Shown: in pieces, positions 22,996 to 32,140 of the stretch
Layout of the letters: each line of letters opens with the position of its first letter
How positions within the stretch are numbered: the first letter of the stretch is position 1
NCBI GenBank assembly: GCA_014621425.1
Contig: JAANBB010000023.1
Coordinates: forward strand, 1-64,000
Origin: Cylindrodendrum hubeiense
Lineage: Eukaryota > Ascomycota > Sordariomycetes > Hypocreales > Nectriaceae
Reading direction: 5' to 3'
Length of the DNA: 64,000 nucleotides
Notes under the pieces: generated by a model
Databases searched by the model: none
What the model was told of the DNA's origin: nothing
What the model saw: only the letters and a program-made list of their open reading frames with translations
Translations under genes and position numbers: made by a program

Positions 22996-23782
22996 CTACT
23001 TGTCTTTCCGAATATTCTTGATCAACGGTCCCATGGCAGCACCCTTGCGCAGCTCAACAAACATCTTCTCGTCAACCTCGGCCCGTTCTTGACAGAGGGC
23101 AACCACCTGATCAATCAATGATGGCGGCGTCACCACAACACCATCCGCGTCTCCAATGAGGATATCCCCAGGATTGATCCACAAGCCACCCTTAAATTGC
23201 AACGGGACATTGACCCGTGAGGCTCTCGTGAAAGTATTTGAGCCCAGGATAGAGATGTCCTTGGCGAAAACCTGCGAGGATTAGGAAGCTGAGCGGAGAT
23301 GAGAGCGTCACGGAGTATGTGTCATGGGGCGGAGGGCTCACCGGAAACCCCATTTCCTTGTGCTCATTTATATCTCTCATACGTCCATCAATCATCACTG
23401 CCTGCGCCCCGAGCCATTTCGCTCGAGTGGACATCAAACCTCCCCAGCACGCCGAGTACAGTCCCTTTGGTTGTTGAACGTACATGATGCCACCATCTTC
23501 GTTGTGATCAACGAAATGCTTGTCGAGCTTTGGCGACGATGTGTCGCTCATTTCGACCATTTGCACCGTCACCGCGTGCCCCATGACCCGGGTTTCGGCG
23601 CTTGGCGAGAACATTCGGATTCCATCCAGGAAGCCGCCAAACGGATGCTTGAGCTTGACGAGAGCATCGCCGATCTGTTTTCCATATCAGAAAGAACATG
23701 AGAAGAGATGACATCATATGGGGTCACTCACATCACATGATGTAAATTTGCGCAATTGCGCGAGGGCGTGTTTGGAAGCCAT
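22996..23782 (-). CDS. RraA-like protein, HMG/CHA aldolase family
   Basis: The family includes 4-hydroxy-4-methyl-2-oxoglutarate / 4-carboxy-4-hydroxy-2-oxoadipate aldolases (LigK/GalC type) that release pyruvate, and oxaloacetate decarboxylases; bacterial RraA is an RNase E inhibitor. Three exons: 23732-23782 (MASKHALAQLRKFTSCD), 23342-23674 (IGDALVKLKHPFGGFLDG... to MGFPV) and 22996-23271, all joining in phase, for 219 aa. Visible marks are the IGDAL opening, GGLMSTRAKWLGAQAV, VMIDGRMRDINE (catalytic Arg-Asp pair), and PGDILIGDADGVVVTPP. No presequence is obvious, suggesting a cytosolic enzyme. One perfect operator lies 108 bp upstream. The aldolase role is inferred from family plus the LigI-like neighbour. 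Confidence 0.9.
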
Positions 23783-24390
23783 GACGGAGCGGAGCGACAA
23801 ATTGTGTGGGCAATTGCTACACTGTAGGAGGATTTTGGGCTAAATATCCATCGATCCCCCGGAATCATCCCTGAAGAGATGCCCGCTACCGGAGTAGTCC
23901 GGTGCAGGCTGGAATTGGGTGCTCCGGAAGCGGTGGGGGTGTATCCGCTAGTAATTGGCCTTCGCGAGAGCCCGCTGTGAGCAAGCCATCATTCATCAAC
24001 CTCATCCAAATGAAGTGTTCATTCTCGGAAGAAGGGATCGCAAACTGATCACTCGATTCAAACGATACGCGGACTTGTCGAGCAAATTTAAACACCTGTA
24101 CGGAGCTGAGCTTCAAAGCGCCCGTATTGAATCTGGCAGGGTATGGCCCCAACATTCTCTCGTAGGCCTCTGCAGCGCTTTGGGAGCCCGCAACCACCTT
24201 TTCAAAGTCTTCACTGTATTTTCTGATGGACGCGAGATGCCAGACCCCGCCAATTTGTGTGGCCTGCTTACGCGCAGGAAATACTTGGTGCTCAGTCACA
24301 ACCATAATTTTGTTTGGGTATCCACGGTCGTGAGCTCAATTCTCAATTTTCATGGTAAACATCACTCCGTTGCATACCTTCTATACCTTT
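23783..24390. other. Promoter of the RraA-like gene, with an uncertain open frame
   Basis: Contains the operator at 23890-23901 and a half-site (TGCTCCG) at 23920-23926. A minus-strand open frame at 23886-24305 (139 codons, WHLASIRKYSEDFEKV...) and a plus-strand one at 23955-24404 overlap. The minus one looks more protein-like but has no recognised domain, and its stop lies inside the operator region. It may be a relic or chance. Confidence 0.4.
23890..23901 (+). promoter_or_regulatory. CGG-N6-CCG operator, RraA-like gene promoter
   Basis: CGGAGTAGTCCG, perfect match to CGG-RST-RST-CCG, in a slightly longer inverted repeat (ACCGGA...TCCGGT), 108 bp upstream of the start codon. Confidence 0.75.
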
Positions 24391-26997
24391 CTATATGCCT
24401 GTAGAATCATCCTCTGGCCCGTCTCCAACCTGCAGTGTCCATAGATCTCGATATCTCCCTCCAGCCTTGAGTAACTCGCTATGTGTTCCCTTCTCTATAA
24501 TTGCTCCGTCATGTACAACTAAAATTTGATCCGCACCAACAACCGTTGAGAGTCGGTGAGCAATCAAGAATGTGGTTCGCTGCTTTTTCAATACATCTAA
24601 TGCGCCTTGGATGTCGGACTCTGTGCCAGTGTCCACTGCGCTTGTCGCTTCGTCTAATATCAGAATCGGCGGGTTTTTCAAGAACACTCGTGCAATGGCC
24701 AGCCGTTGGATCTCACCGCCGGAGAGTTTGACGCCTTGCTCTCCTACTCGGGTGTTGTACCCATCGGCGAAAGTGAGTATTTTGTCGTGAATAGCCGCAG
24801 AGCGACAAGCATCGAATACTTGGTCGTCTGTAGCAGATGGACGGGCGTAGCGGAGATTTTCCATGATCGATGCATTGAACAGGAGCGGGTCCTGAGGGAC
24901 AACTCCAAAGGCATCTCTTAATGAGCTCAAAGTCACTTCTTGGATATTTTGGCCATCAATGGCAATTCGTCCAGAGGTAACATCGTAAAAGCGGAGAAGC
25001 AGCTTGAAGATGGTCGACTTGCCAGCGCCGGTTGCACCAACAAGAGCAACCGTCTCCCCTGGGACGGCAGAAATATTGAGGCCTTGAATGGAAGGCTTTC
25101 TGGGATCATAAGAGAAGAAGACATTTTCAAAGCTGACACGGCCTTTGATCTGACCCAAGACTTGAGCCCCTTCCTTGTCGACGATGGTTGGCTTGGTTTG
25201 CAGCAAGTTGAGCAGTCGTTCCGCATCCACCAAATCTGACATCAAATAGCGATACTCGTGGGAAAGGAACTTGAGGGGGTATATCAAGTAATCCCAGTAC
25301 TGGATAAGAAATACAAAATCGCCAGCAGTTGCCCGGTTTTGAGAGATCTCGTAAAGAACAAGAGAGGAGAGGGAGAAGAAGGTTATGGGAACCATGCCCT
25401 CAAGGATGGCCTGGGAGCAAGCATCTCGATTTTCCCAGGCTCGACCTGCGGTGAGCCGAGATTCGACTGCATTTCCGAAACGGCGTTTCTCAAAGGAAAA
25501 CATGTTGAAATAAGCAACGCTCTGCCAACCCTGGACAGCCTGGTGCATGACACGGGCTTCCTCTCGCTGTGCCTTCGCTGATTGTCGCCTGTTCTCGACA
25601 TTCCAATTGGACGTGAAGACCTCCAGAGAAATGAATGAGATTGAGGCGGCCAGCAGAGAAAGCGAAACAATGATGTTGAACTTCCAATACAGGAGTGCGA
25701 GTGCGATGATCAAGTCAACGAACGTGGGCAGCATTTCGAGGATAGCGGTATCCAGGACATTAGTGAGAGCCCCACCCTGCTCGATGGCCTTCATCACCTC
25801 GGCAGAGTCTCTATCTGAGTGAAAGTCCATTGATAGGCTCATGACGTGGCTGAATGCGGCATTGGAGATTTGGCGGTAGGAGAATTGCGTAATGGGGATT
25901 TTGACCAGTGATTGGATGAAGCCAATTCCAGAGTCTTCATTCGCCAAGTTTAGCAGTAACCATACCCCCAGAGCTCCGTAGGGCGACTCATGCCCCAACA
26001 GCTTGTCGGTTACAATACCGAGTTGACGAGGGACAAGAACATTCAGCGCTCTTTTACCCGCCAAACAGAGGATGCTGACAGCAATACATGCCTGGACTTT
26101 CCGGTCCCGCCGTGGAACCAGGTACGGGATGAAGATGGAAAAGTCTTTGAGGTAACCCAACCAGCCGCCTGTCTCCTTGAGTCTCTTGGTACGAATGCGC
26201 TTGATGTCGGCGTCATCATCTGATTCACTGTCGTCATCCTCGCAGTCGGTAACGGCTTGGTCAGAATCGGAATGCTCTGCCGCGCATTGTGTGCCGTAAT
26301 TGGCATCTTCCCGTGAATAGTCGTCGGTCTGGCTTCGAAGAAATGGGCGCGCCTCCTCTGCCATCGTTTCGCTTCCCTTGGATCGAACCTGGGTTCTATC
26401 TACCAGAATCCAAAGCAGAACAAGGACTCGGATACTTTGACTGATGAGTTGAGCGATCGAGAGAGAATTGTCCATTGGTTGAGAAAACGACAAAACGAGC
26501 AACGGGACTTCGAACAGAGCCGTCACAAGAGCTGTCCCCCGACGTACATGCCATCCATCATGTTTCAGCAGCCCAAGAGCCGACCACACGAATGCGAGTA
26601 TGAGCAAATGAACAATTTGAGAGTTGCAATGAATGAATGCATCCGGCTGATTGATGGCAGTGGTGGCCTCCGCAAGATACGATGCGATGAGAAGGCAAAT
26701 GAAGAAGGTGTATCGCCGAGGGCGACGTTGAGCTGTCCCTCGATTTTCTCGACTCAGTTTGGCAAATTTTGAGATGGAGACGAACAAGACGACTGTAAGT
26801 GCGCAGCTGTAGTGGAGGAATTTGCAGACCTCCAGTAGGGTGATCATTTTGAGAGCTGGGTCGTCTGACAAGATGTCAATGCTAAATTGCCTGACGAGAG
26901 GTCGATGCTGAGTTGTCTGACGAGAGGTCGGTGCTGGGTCTGAATATTGATGGAGAAGAAACTCAGGCATCCGAGTTTTAAGTATCTCCTCAAGCAT
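24391..26997 (-). CDS. Half-size ABC transporter, HMT1/ABCB6-like vacuolar type
   Basis: ATP-driven organelle-membrane exporter; fungal HMT1 proteins load vacuoles with thiol- or phytochelatin-bound metals. Layout is an N-terminal five-helix extension (LLEVCKFLHYSCALTVVLF onward), an acidic linker (DCEDDDSESDDD), the six-helix ABC membrane domain (SMDFHSDRDSAEVMKAIEQGG is a family hallmark) and one nucleotide-binding domain with Walker A GATGAGKST, Q-loop VVPQDPLLF, signature LSGGE, Walker B ILILDEATSAVD and H-loop IAHRLST. The frame opens at 26997 (868 aa), but the Met at 26847 (818 aa) starts right at the first hydrophobic segment and is the more natural start; the extra 50 codons include a tandem repeat. 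No intron is needed. No operator copy was seen upstream, so it is probably not part of the catabolic cluster. Confidence 0.93.
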   Translation of the reverse strand: MLEEILKTRMPEFLLHQYSDPAPTSRQTTQHRPLVRQFSIDILSDDPALKMITLLEVCKFLHYSCALTVVLFVSISKFAKLSRENRGTAQRRPRRYTFFICLLIASYLAEATTAINQPDAFIHCNSQIVHLLILAFVWSALGLLKHDGWHVRRGTALVTALFEVPLLVLSFSQPMDNSLSIAQLISQSIRVLVLLWILVDRTQVRSKGSETMAEEARPFLRSQTDDYSREDANYGTQCAAEHSDSDQAVTDCEDDDSESDDDADIKRIRTKRLKETGGWLGYLKDFSIFIPYLVPRRDRKVQACIAVSILCLAGKRALNVLVPRQLGIVTDKLLGHESPYGALGVWLLLNLANEDSGIGFIQSLVKIPITQFSYRQISNAAFSHVMSLSMDFHSDRDSAEVMKAIEQGGALTNVLDTAILEMLPTFVDLIIALALLYWKFNIIVSLSLLAASISFISLEVFTSNWNVENRRQSAKAQREEARVMHQAVQGWQSVAYFNMFSFEKRRFGNAVESRLTAGRAWENRDACSQAILEGMVPITFFSLSSLVLYEISQNRATAGDFVFLIQYWDYLIYPLKFLSHEYRYLMSDLVDAERLLNLLQTKPTIVDKEGAQVLGQIKGRVSFENVFFSYDPRKPSIQGLNISAVPGETVALVGATGAGKSTIFKLLLRFYDVTSGRIAIDGQNIQEVTLSSLRDAFGVVPQDPLLFNASIMENLRYARPSATDDQVFDACRSAAIHDKILTFADGYNTRVGEQGVKLSGGEIQRLAIARVFLKNPPILILDEATSAVDTGTESDIQGALDVLKKQRTTFLIAHRLSTVVGADQILVVHDGAIIEKGTHSELLKAGGRYRDLWTLQVGDGPEDDSTGI

Positions 26998-27392
26998 AAA
27001 TCCAACTCAGCCATGTCTATCTGTGCCTCTGTGGAGATCGTCGTATCAAATGATTCACTAGTGACTCATGCCGGCACAAAGCAGCATCCGATGCACCCAA
27101 TCAGCATTCATCGTTCGTATTCATCTCACCCCCGCCTAGTTTGTAGGTGCTAAGCCGATGCTGGTCGGGGTTCGCCGCGGTGTGCAATGTCAGCTATGAC
27201 ATAAAAGAACTCTACCAGATAGAATTTGATTTATCCGGAGACATATGTGTGGCGAAGCAAATGCATCAAACATACGCTGCGGCTCAATTTCGACTCACTG
27301 CCATGACTCACTGAATAATTTCGACAAGTACGTCATGCTTATAATGTTCCGAGCAACAGACTACTGCAAGTAATACATGCATTAATCTATAG
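26848..27392. other. Intergenic, with a short tandem duplication
   Basis: About 26889-26940 holds two copies of a 26-27-bp unit (CTGACGAGAGGTCGATGCTGAG and its near-identical partner). The rest is the ABC-gene promoter and 3' flank of the C2H2/Zn2Cys6 regulator. No gene is seen, apart from the possible N-terminal extension of the ABC protein. Confidence 0.5.
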
Positions 27393-28987
27393 TCAAAACA
27401 TCTGTGACCAAACAAAGTCGGTGGCAATATTTAATAGGACAGCCATTTTGTCACTGCCAGCTTCCCAACTTTGTAATTTTTGTGCACTCAACGGGTCGTT
27501 TGGGTTTTTCCTGACCCTCATCAGTTCACCCAAGGTTGTCACAGGGCTGCTTACGTCGTAAAAAGCCTTCTCCATGTGCCATTCTTCGCAGCTTCGCGCA
27601 TCCCAGAGAGTCTTGTTTGACATGATGGGCAGGTCTTCTATAGGTCCGCAACCAGTGCATGGAATTTCACCATCGACGGCGATGACAAAACTTATAATGA
27701 ACCAGAGGCACGCCACGCTGCAAAGATTAGCCATGCGATACATTATTGGCGAAGCGACGTCTTACCGTCTACGTGACTCGGCAAATACCCAATTTTCCCA
27801 TGTCGAACTCGGTTCGGCCTGTTCGGTTCTTGCGTAATTACCCGTAAGATCACGGAATCGCGAACTGAGGATCTGGCCCATTGATCAGACTCATGCGACC
27901 GGGTTTGGGACAATTTTAGATTCAATCACTCACTTCAATTGTTTCAAGCATTCTTGACCCTCGTTTCGGAGTCTCGGCATCTTGATCAATAATTGCCATG
28001 ATCATATAAATGATCATGGCTTGAACAGCAGGTTGAATCTCCCTTGCAGAGAGCGTCATTGCCTGCGTCATATTAGCCGAGCTCAACCAGTTCTAAGGGA
28101 CAACTAGTTATCGTGTATACCTCGTCTCGAAAGTGCTGCTCTTCGGCGTTGATTGTGCGCCAGAGGAACCTCCGGGTCTCTGGTGTTCTCGCTGCAAAAA
28201 GTTGAGCAATGCTCATGCAGCTCTCTAATTTCTCTGGAAGACATGGTTTATGCCAGTAGGGGTGAATGAATGGCGGAAAAGTTTGTCTGCGTAGCATCAT
28301 TTGTGGGAAAGCATAGAGCGTATGGGCGATGAGCGTGGCAGCTTGTTTTAACGCGGGATTTTGATAGGAAAGTTGACTGAGATCTTGTTGGGCCATTTGC
28401 TGATATATCATCTCCTCAGAGAGGTGGCTTTGTGGTGGTCGTGAATGTAAATCTAGTTGTAGGTCGCTGGGGAAAACAACATCAAGTGTTGCTTGCGGTG
28501 AGGCCACAATTTGTTTCATTTTCTGTATCTCTGTGGGATTATTGAAAGGAGCTAATAGTCCAATATTGTTGTTGTGCATCAAGCCATTCTGCCCAATAGG
28601 CGGGTCAGGCGGGTTTTGTGACCAAGAAGTTGTTGGTAGCGTATTTAAGGTTAGGTGATGGCCATCATTCAAAGCCAGAATTGGCTGCTGCTGCAACTTC
28701 TCGTCATTTCGCCTTGGATGAGTATATGTGCATTCTAAGTCTTTTGCCTGACAGCGGGAGCATGGGTGGGCAAAAGTGCACTTGGCCTTTGCTGTACTGC
28801 AAGCAACACAAGATTTTGGGCGACCTTTGCGCTTAGTCTGGGCACGATGACAATACTTGACGTGGCGAGTGTACGAGTGCTCTATGTGATAGTCAGGACA
28901 GGAAGCTCAGAGACGAGGCTTAATGGGCAAACCTTGTGTGTAGACTTTCTCGCAGATTGGGCAACTGCTGATGAATATTGATTCCAT
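27393..28987 (-). CDS. Transcription factor with a C2H2-like finger plus Zn2Cys6 cluster
   Basis: Nuclear DNA-binding regulator, 458 aa in five exons: 28933-28987, 28121-28881, 27934-28062, 27766-27872 and 27393-27717, every junction in phase. Exon 1 starts MESIFISSCPICEKVYTQ and splices to HSYTRHVKYCH, giving a C2H2-type finger; shortly after comes CVACSTAKAKC...CSRCQAKDLEC, a perfect Zn2Cys6 cluster. The body carries family motifs: FPPFIHPYWHKPCLPEKLE, MSIAQLFAARTPETRRFLWR, QAMIIYMIMAIIDQD, WENWVFAESRRRVACLWFI and MSNKTLWDARSCEEW. The last exon alone looks like a protein with a signal peptide, but that is an artefact of its hydrophobic start. Targets unknown; the SDR gene lies next upstream on the same strand. 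Confidence 0.9.
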
Positions 28988-29313
28988 GGTGGATCCTCCT
29001 TTATCGCTTGCGTATGGAATAGTGGTTCCAGAGTGTACGAGGGTGGTATTCGGAAGGTTGGGAAGCCCGCCATTGCGGCTAGAAAATGTTCATTTGAGGG
29101 GCAATCACGTGGGGACGGAGTTAGACACGTATCTCCACGGAATGATGTGAGCAATACGAAACAAAGTAGAAGCCCTTTCATAAACTTTCCTCTTCCTTTA
29201 AAACTGTATCACGGCGACCGCGGTTTAATATACTAATTGAGCTACATTTCGCACTGAGAATTCTTCACATTGAAGAAACATATACTACTAAAGACGGATG
29301 ATCGGCCTGTATT
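28988..29313. other. Short intergenic region
   Basis: 326 bp holding the promoter of the C2H2/Zn2Cys6 regulator and the SDR 3' end. A minus-strand open frame with a hydrophobic start (MKGLLLCFVLL) overlaps exon 1 of the regulator and is probably chance. Confidence 0.5.
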
Positions 29314-30054
29314 TCACCACGGCAATGATCCGTTTCGGTCGCTGAGGGTTCCTGTTGGTCCACTCTCATCCAAAGTTGCCATCTCAACGATACGCTCGGC
29401 TCCAATTTCTGGGCTGTGGCCATAGTCGCTGAAGTTGTTGAGTGCCGTCTTCACCAGCCCCGGACAGACCGAGTTGACTTTGCCCCCATCCCCGTCCAAT
29501 TCGCGTGAGTAGTTGAGCATGAGCATGTTGACTGCCGCCTTGCTGGCATCGTAAGCCTTGCAGTCGAGGTTGTAGTATGGGGTCGTCTTATCGGTCGATT
29601 TCTCCAAGCTGCCCATGATGCTCGTAACAAAGACGATTCGTGGCGGCCCAGCCTTTGCCTTCCGCAATAGGGGGATCAGGCCATCGGTCAAGGTGGCAGT
29701 GCCGATGACATTGGTCGTGACGGTCCTGCTGAATCGATCCCAGGCATTGAGATTGGGGAAAAGATCGATGCAGATACCAGCATTGTTCACGAGGACATCG
29801 AGATATCCAAAATCCTTCTCAATGGTGGCAATGGCATCTTGAATTGATTCAGCCGACGTCAGGTCCAGCTGGATGGTCGATGCCTGGTGACCTGCCTCAC
29901 GGAGATCTGCTGCCACCTTCTCTCCGTCCTTAGGGGTGCGGGCAGCGATGATAGCATGGTAAGAGTGTTTGCTGGCGAGAATTTGGGCAACTGCCCTTCC
30001 AATACCCTGGGTTGCGCCAGTGATGAGCGCAAGAGGAGCGTTTTGAGGCGACAT
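29314..30054 (-). CDS. Short-chain dehydrogenase/reductase (carbonyl-reductase-like)
   Basis: NAD(P)-dependent oxidoreductase, 246 aa, single exon. The Rossmann motif TGATQGIG is at residues 13-20, LVNNAGI near 88, catalytic Ser in VFVTSIMGS, and the YDASK active-site pair (Tyr-x3-Lys) around residue 170, then VNSVCPGLVKTALNNFSDYG. An Arg in AARTPKDG at the end of strand 2 suggests NADP(H) preference. The C-terminus TGTLSDRNGSLPW is of the carbonyl-reductase type. Substrate unknown. Confidence 0.93.
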   Translation of the reverse strand: MSPQNAPLALITGATQGIGRAVAQILASKHSYHAIIAARTPKDGEKVAADLREAGHQASTIQLDLTSAESIQDAIATIEKDFGYLDVLVNNAGICIDLFPNLNAWDRFSRTVTTNVIGTATLTDGLIPLLRKAKAGPPRIVFVTSIMGSLEKSTDKTTPYYNLDCKAYDASKAAVNMLMLNYSRELDGDGGKVNSVCPGLVKTALNNFSDYGHSPEIGAERIVEMATLDESGPTGTLSDRNGSLPW

Positions 30055-30988
30055 GGTTATAATGGAGAGCAGAGTAGTCGGGAATTATGGTTATGGTTGT
30101 AAATGAGCTGTTTGGATGCTTGTGCAGTTCTCTCAATTCTTGGGTCTGTACGCCTTCTTATACTTATCTTATACTCGGAAGTAGAATTGGTGGTATGAAA
30201 TGGGATTAGTCGGCCGGCAAATGTAGCCGTCGGCGGATCTCCAGTCACGACCATGAGCAGTCCTCGGGTAGTATTGAAACCCCGAACAATCTGTTTCAAT
30301 TATAGGCCAACTTCGCCGTGCTTATGCATTGAGTGTCCATGGTTGGGCAGGCGTGTACGATACCGGCCAAGTTGGCCGCCGCTTGCCCAGCCCCATAATT
30401 GATCTACGGGCAGACGGAATTGATTGGCTCCCACATGGCCAACCTTTCGTGGCCTGGCTTTTTACTCGACAACTGTTGTCCGCCGGGTAATCGGATCTGC
30501 GAGCTGCAAGAGCGACATGAGAATGTTGGATCGATGCATCAGATGGATTCTACGGGCTGCCGGCCAGTTTTACCTGCATTGCCGATCGTGGTATTGGGGT
30601 CGCCTCGCCAGTAGAACGAGCTCTTAACTCCTAAATCCGTACCAATCTAACATCGATGGTGGCCGTTTACCCTAGAGGTGGTCAGAGGAATACCGCCAGT
30701 CTGACTTTCTGACACCTCCAAGATGTGTAACCTACCTAGATATCGGGATACTGAATTGTCATCATCATACATTGAAGCCTTCACTGTGCATAAAAATCTT
30801 CAAGTTATTGAAATGAGCATCGTAGCAGAATGTTTAATTAATCAACAAGCGGTTTGGTTTGCCACAGATCTGAGCGCATGCAAAAGAAGTTCTGTGGCAA
30901 CTTGGATGCTTAGCAAACATAGATTCTATTGATCAAACTGTTTTCCTCAATCTTCAGGCTCTAGATGGAAATCTATACCCGGAGTATA
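30055..30988. other. Intergenic, no gene seen
   Basis: Holds the SDR promoter on its left. Open frames are short and unsupported. Nothing else recognised. Confidence 0.5.
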
Positions 30989-31326
30989 CTAAAGGTATTC
31001 CCAAGTTGAGTCTGTAGGTGACAATATTAGCTGAGTGCAACTGAAAGTACTTTTGCTGCCACGCACCTCTAATTGGCCACACATATTGATTCCGCCGCTT
31101 TTACAAACACCGCGGATACCTGTCGCAAGATTGTTTAGCTAGAGTGCCTCAAGAATCAAAGAATTCAACTCAACCTACAATCAAAACCGATAGCTGCGCC
31201 TGAACTGCCTTTGTATGTGGCCCCACAGCAGTATGATCTCGCATGCTGAGAGTTACAGCTAAGTGTGGCCGTAGCAAAACCAATGTAGAGAAGGCCAGCT
31301 GATACAATAGAATGGAAGAATCTCAT
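30989..31326 (-). CDS. Putative small secreted cysteine-rich protein
   Basis: Start at 31326 gives a clear signal peptide (MRFFHSIVSAGLLYIGF, likely cut after ATA) followed by LSCNSQHARSYCCG and GAAIGFDC. A 59-nt intron (31120-31178, GTAGGT...GACAG, with a CTAAAC-like branch site) would join in phase to an exon with three more cysteines (VCKSG, NMCGQ, FSCTQ) and a stop at 30989; without it the frame stops after GFDCRLS. That yields about 90 aa. The C, CC, C, C order recalls hydrophobin-like and effector-like proteins, but the second CC pair of hydrophobins is missing. The exon-2 reading is tentative; the signal peptide and CC motif are directly visible. Confidence 0.5.
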
Positions 31327-32121
31327 CTTGGGAAAAGGGGATAGATATTGCTGTACTGAAATGGTATTATGAGCAAAGGACCGATGCTGAACGAATATGG
31401 TCGAGATGGAAAGGTCCTTTGGAAACAAGTGCCGGGGTCTTCCTTTTAAAGGAAGGAGATGGAGGAGAAAAGTTAAATGCATGGGCTTGATTTTCTCTTC
31501 ATGGCTACCAATTATATCATCCGTCTCCAATACTGAAAAGGTTATTATATTATGTCGCTGCTGTTTTAAGACAGTGGTACTCTGTTTGCATCAATTAAGT
31601 TAAATTCTCAAACTATCATCAGCTGTTTATGGTGCATCCAATTGATTTATGGTTTTTACATGTCCAAATTTAGTTACCATATTTCAGTTGGTTCTTGTGA
31701 TCAGCTCTGATAAGCATCGGTACTCGGCTAGCGTAAAATTGAGAGATTGTTGTTCTTAAGAATCAGCAACAGGGCTGATCAGTTCAGGGTAGACTTTGTA
31801 CCGAAGGCTAATGAAATACGACACGTATTATTTTAACCAAGGGAATCCTCTGCACTGGCAATGCGAAAACCTCTCAGCCGAGACACTCTCCCAACACGCT
31901 CGTAGCGGCATCTCTGAATCATTCAAGACCAAAGAAGTCGACAGTCTAACACAAACAACTGTAGACCTTGGAAAATACGGGATCCTGCCAAATTCCCCTC
32001 TTCTACTTAGGGATGAGCTCCTTCAGAGATTACCTTGTCGAAAGGCACGCCGACATCACTGTCGCATTGTCGGCTACGGCAAAAGGGAATGATCACTCCA
32101 CCAATGCGTAGTATAATAATA

Positions 32122-32140
32122 GCCTATACTGCTTCTGACA
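32122..32140 (-). repeat. Dispersed 19-bp element, copy 2
   Basis: Identical on the minus strand (TGTCAGAAGCAGTATAGGC) to 6582-6600; immediate flanks differ. Confidence 0.45.

Noticed and set aside
11880..23782. Itaconate-type biosynthetic cluster
   Set aside because: A carrier, an MFS protein and an aconitase relative are present, but there is no cis-aconitate decarboxylase, aconitate isomerase or trans-aconitate decarboxylase; lactonase- and aldolase-like enzymes point to breakdown instead.
27393..27743. Separate secreted protein with signal peptide
   Set aside because: It is the last exon of the C2H2/Zn2Cys6 regulator; WFIISFVIAV belongs to the conserved RRRVACLWF segment of that family.
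30989..31326. Hydrophobin
   Set aside because: The first C and CC pair fit, but the second CC doublet and the eight-cysteine spacing are absent.
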